Source: Qipengyuania vesicularis
GTDB lineage: Bacteria; Pseudomonadota; Alphaproteobacteria; Sphingomonadales; Sphingomonadaceae
DNA: 64,000 bases
Reading direction: 5' to 3'
Assembly (NCBI RefSeq): GCF_019711415.1
Contig: NZ_JAIGNJ010000004.1
Location: 62,001 to 126,000, forward strand
Shown here piece after piece: positions 63,162 to 64,000 of this stretch. The notes under the pieces were generated by a model that was given only the letters and a program-made list of their open reading frames with translations, was not told the DNA's origin and made no database searches. Each line of letters opens with the position of its first letter. Within the stretch, counting starts at the first letter, position 1. Both the position numbers and the translations under genes were made by a program.

Positions 63162-63539
63162 TTACTTGAGCTCGACGGTACCGCCGGCTGCTTCGATCTT
63201 GCCCTTGATTTCTTCGGCTTCAGCCTTGTTGACGCCTTCCTTGAGCGCCTTGGGTGCGCCTTCGACAAGAGCCTTGGCTTCGGTGAGGCCGAGACCGGTG
63301 ATGGCACGGACTTCCTTGATGACCTGGATCTTCTTGCCACCGTCGCCGGTGAGGACGACGTCGAATTCGTCCTTTTCTTCAGCAGCGGCACCTGCGTCAC
63401 CGCCGCCGGCCGGGCCAGCAACAGCAACAGCAGCAGCGGCGCTCACGCCCCACTCTTCTTCAAGTGCCTTGGCAAGCTCAGCGGCTTCCATGACGGTCAG
63501 CTTCGACAGTTCTTCAACAAGCTTGGCGATATCAGCCAT
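63162..63539 (-). CDS. rplL: 50S ribosomal protein L7/L12
   Basis: 125 residues with the N-terminal dimerisation helix ([30 protein letters not shown]), a flexible Ala/Gly hinge ([23 protein letters not shown]) and the factor-binding C-terminal domain ([28 protein letters not shown]...GGTVELK). Part of the ribosomal stalk that recruits translation factors. It follows rplJ with 81 bases between, the standard order. Strong codon bias. Confidence 0.97.
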   Translation of the reverse strand: MADIAKLVEELSKLTVMEAAELAKALEEEWGVSAAAAVAVAGPAGGGDAGAAAEEKDEFDVVLTGDGGKKIQVIKEVRAITGLGLTEAKALVEGAPKALKEGVNKAEAEEIKGKIEAAGGTVELK

Positions 63540-63620
63540 GATGTTTCACTCCAATAAATAGGCCGGGGTGCCCATCCGGGTCTGCCCCGATGAATATGTG
63601 TTCGTGCGTCGAACCAGCTC

Positions 63621-64000
63621 TTACGCGGCTTCCTTGGCGGCATATGCGCCGAAGACACGTGCGAGCTTGGCTGCGGGTGCGTTGACGACCTGGGCAACCT
63701 TGGTTGCCGGTGCGTTGACGAGACCCACGATCTTGCCGCGAAGTTCGTCGAGGCTCGGCATCGAGGCGAGTGCCTTGACCCCAGCTTCATCGAGCTTCTG
63801 CGCGCCCATCGAACCGCCGACGATTTCGAGCTTGTCGGTCGTCTTGGCGAATTCCACCACAGCCTTTGCGGCTGCAACCGGATCCTCGGAATAACCAAGG
63901 GCGGTCGGACCGGACAGGTACTCGTCGAGACCTGCGTAGTCGGTGTCCTTCAGGGCGAGCTTGGCGAGACGGTTCTTCGCAACCTTGTAGGACGCACCGG
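63621..64000 (-). CDS. rplJ: 50S ribosomal protein L10 (partial, start beyond the window)
   Basis: The frame is open to the right edge, reading ..[19 protein letters not shown] then [41 protein letters not shown] and a tail ending GAYAAKEAA. This is L10, which anchors L7/L12 dimers to 23S rRNA. About 126 of the usual 165-175 residues are inside the window. No frameshift or internal stop is seen. Confidence 0.96.
   Translation of the reverse strand, partial: GASYKVAKNRLAKLALKDTDYAGLDEYLSGPTALGYSEDPVAAAKAVVEFAKTTDKLEIVGGSMGAQKLDEAGVKALASMPSLDELRGKIVGLVNAPATKVAQVVNAPAAKLARVFGAYAAKEAA

Overview
The window is a GC-rich (mostly 60-68% by eye), gene-dense chromosomal segment with no rRNA, tRNA, CRISPR array, insertion sequence, integrase or phage gene that I can see. 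The content points to an alphaproteobacterium, most likely Sphingomonadales/Erythrobacteraceae: a near-textbook CtrA cell-cycle regulator with a GANTC site upstream, a DUF4167 protein, an HWE-type histidine kinase, an EcfG-type (GGAAC-N17-CGTT) promoter, a fused malic enzyme-phosphotransacetylase, and many GTG/TTG starts. The family placement is inference; no marker RNA lies in the window.

Layout. 1-1944: end of kynA, then kynB and kynU, a translationally coupled tryptophan-to-anthranilate operon. 1993-6349: a low-GC orphan gene, an HNH endonuclease, gluQ, a HIG1-like membrane protein, a cobalamin adenosyltransferase, a 3-hydroxyacyl-CoA dehydrogenase and a small hydrophilic protein behind a general-stress promoter. 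6409-15711: mutS with a small membrane protein, maeB, a class V aminotransferase, a beta-barrel protein, an SDR and a semialdehyde dehydrogenase. 15770-18463: trmB, two stand-alone receiver proteins and ctrA. 18666-23542: a secreted metallo-beta-lactamase-fold protein divergent from an AraC regulator, then rpoN and lptB. 23708-30789: pmbA, a BON-MscS channel, ppa, and hisS-prfA-prmC.

31028-37304: DUF4167 protein, lnt, metK, a secreted hypothetical protein, and a GbsR/MarR-type regulator with two membrane proteins and two matching palindromes. 37380-40818: a CoA-transferase cluster in which a lipoprotein acid phosphatase separates scoA from scoB. 40892-49204: a lipoprotein, a candidate small RNA, a bacterial CDC48/p97 ATPase, an MscS channel, a CHASE3-HWE kinase and polA. 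49451-54129: a very Ala/Glu-rich lipoprotein, a divergent class A beta-lactamase homologue, a host-attachment-family protein, a phosphotransferase fused to an extra C-terminal domain, and an acyl-CoA dehydrogenase. 54126-57273: copper resistance (copB, copA, csoR with operator). 57386-64000: groS-groL under CIRCE, a MATE exporter, a membrane protein, a PilZ-XRE fusion, a PagL-like deacylase, and rplL-rplJ running off the end.

Most genes are housekeeping. The parts that deserve attention are the regulator/palindrome locus at 35.8-37.3 kb, the scoA-phosphatase-scoB arrangement, the small-RNA candidate and CDC48 gene at 41.4-44 kb, the unusual beta-lactamase, the phosphotransferase fusion and the PilZ-XRE fusion. 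I did not find a clear anti-phage or secretion island. No gene-free stretch exceeds 300 bases; the longest is 41354-41648 (295 bases, holding the small-RNA candidate), followed by 49205-49450 (polA and lipoprotein promoters), 30790-31027 (structured leader), 17530-17767 (ctrA terminator), 2407-2618 (nothing recognised) and 18464-18665 (ctrA promoter).
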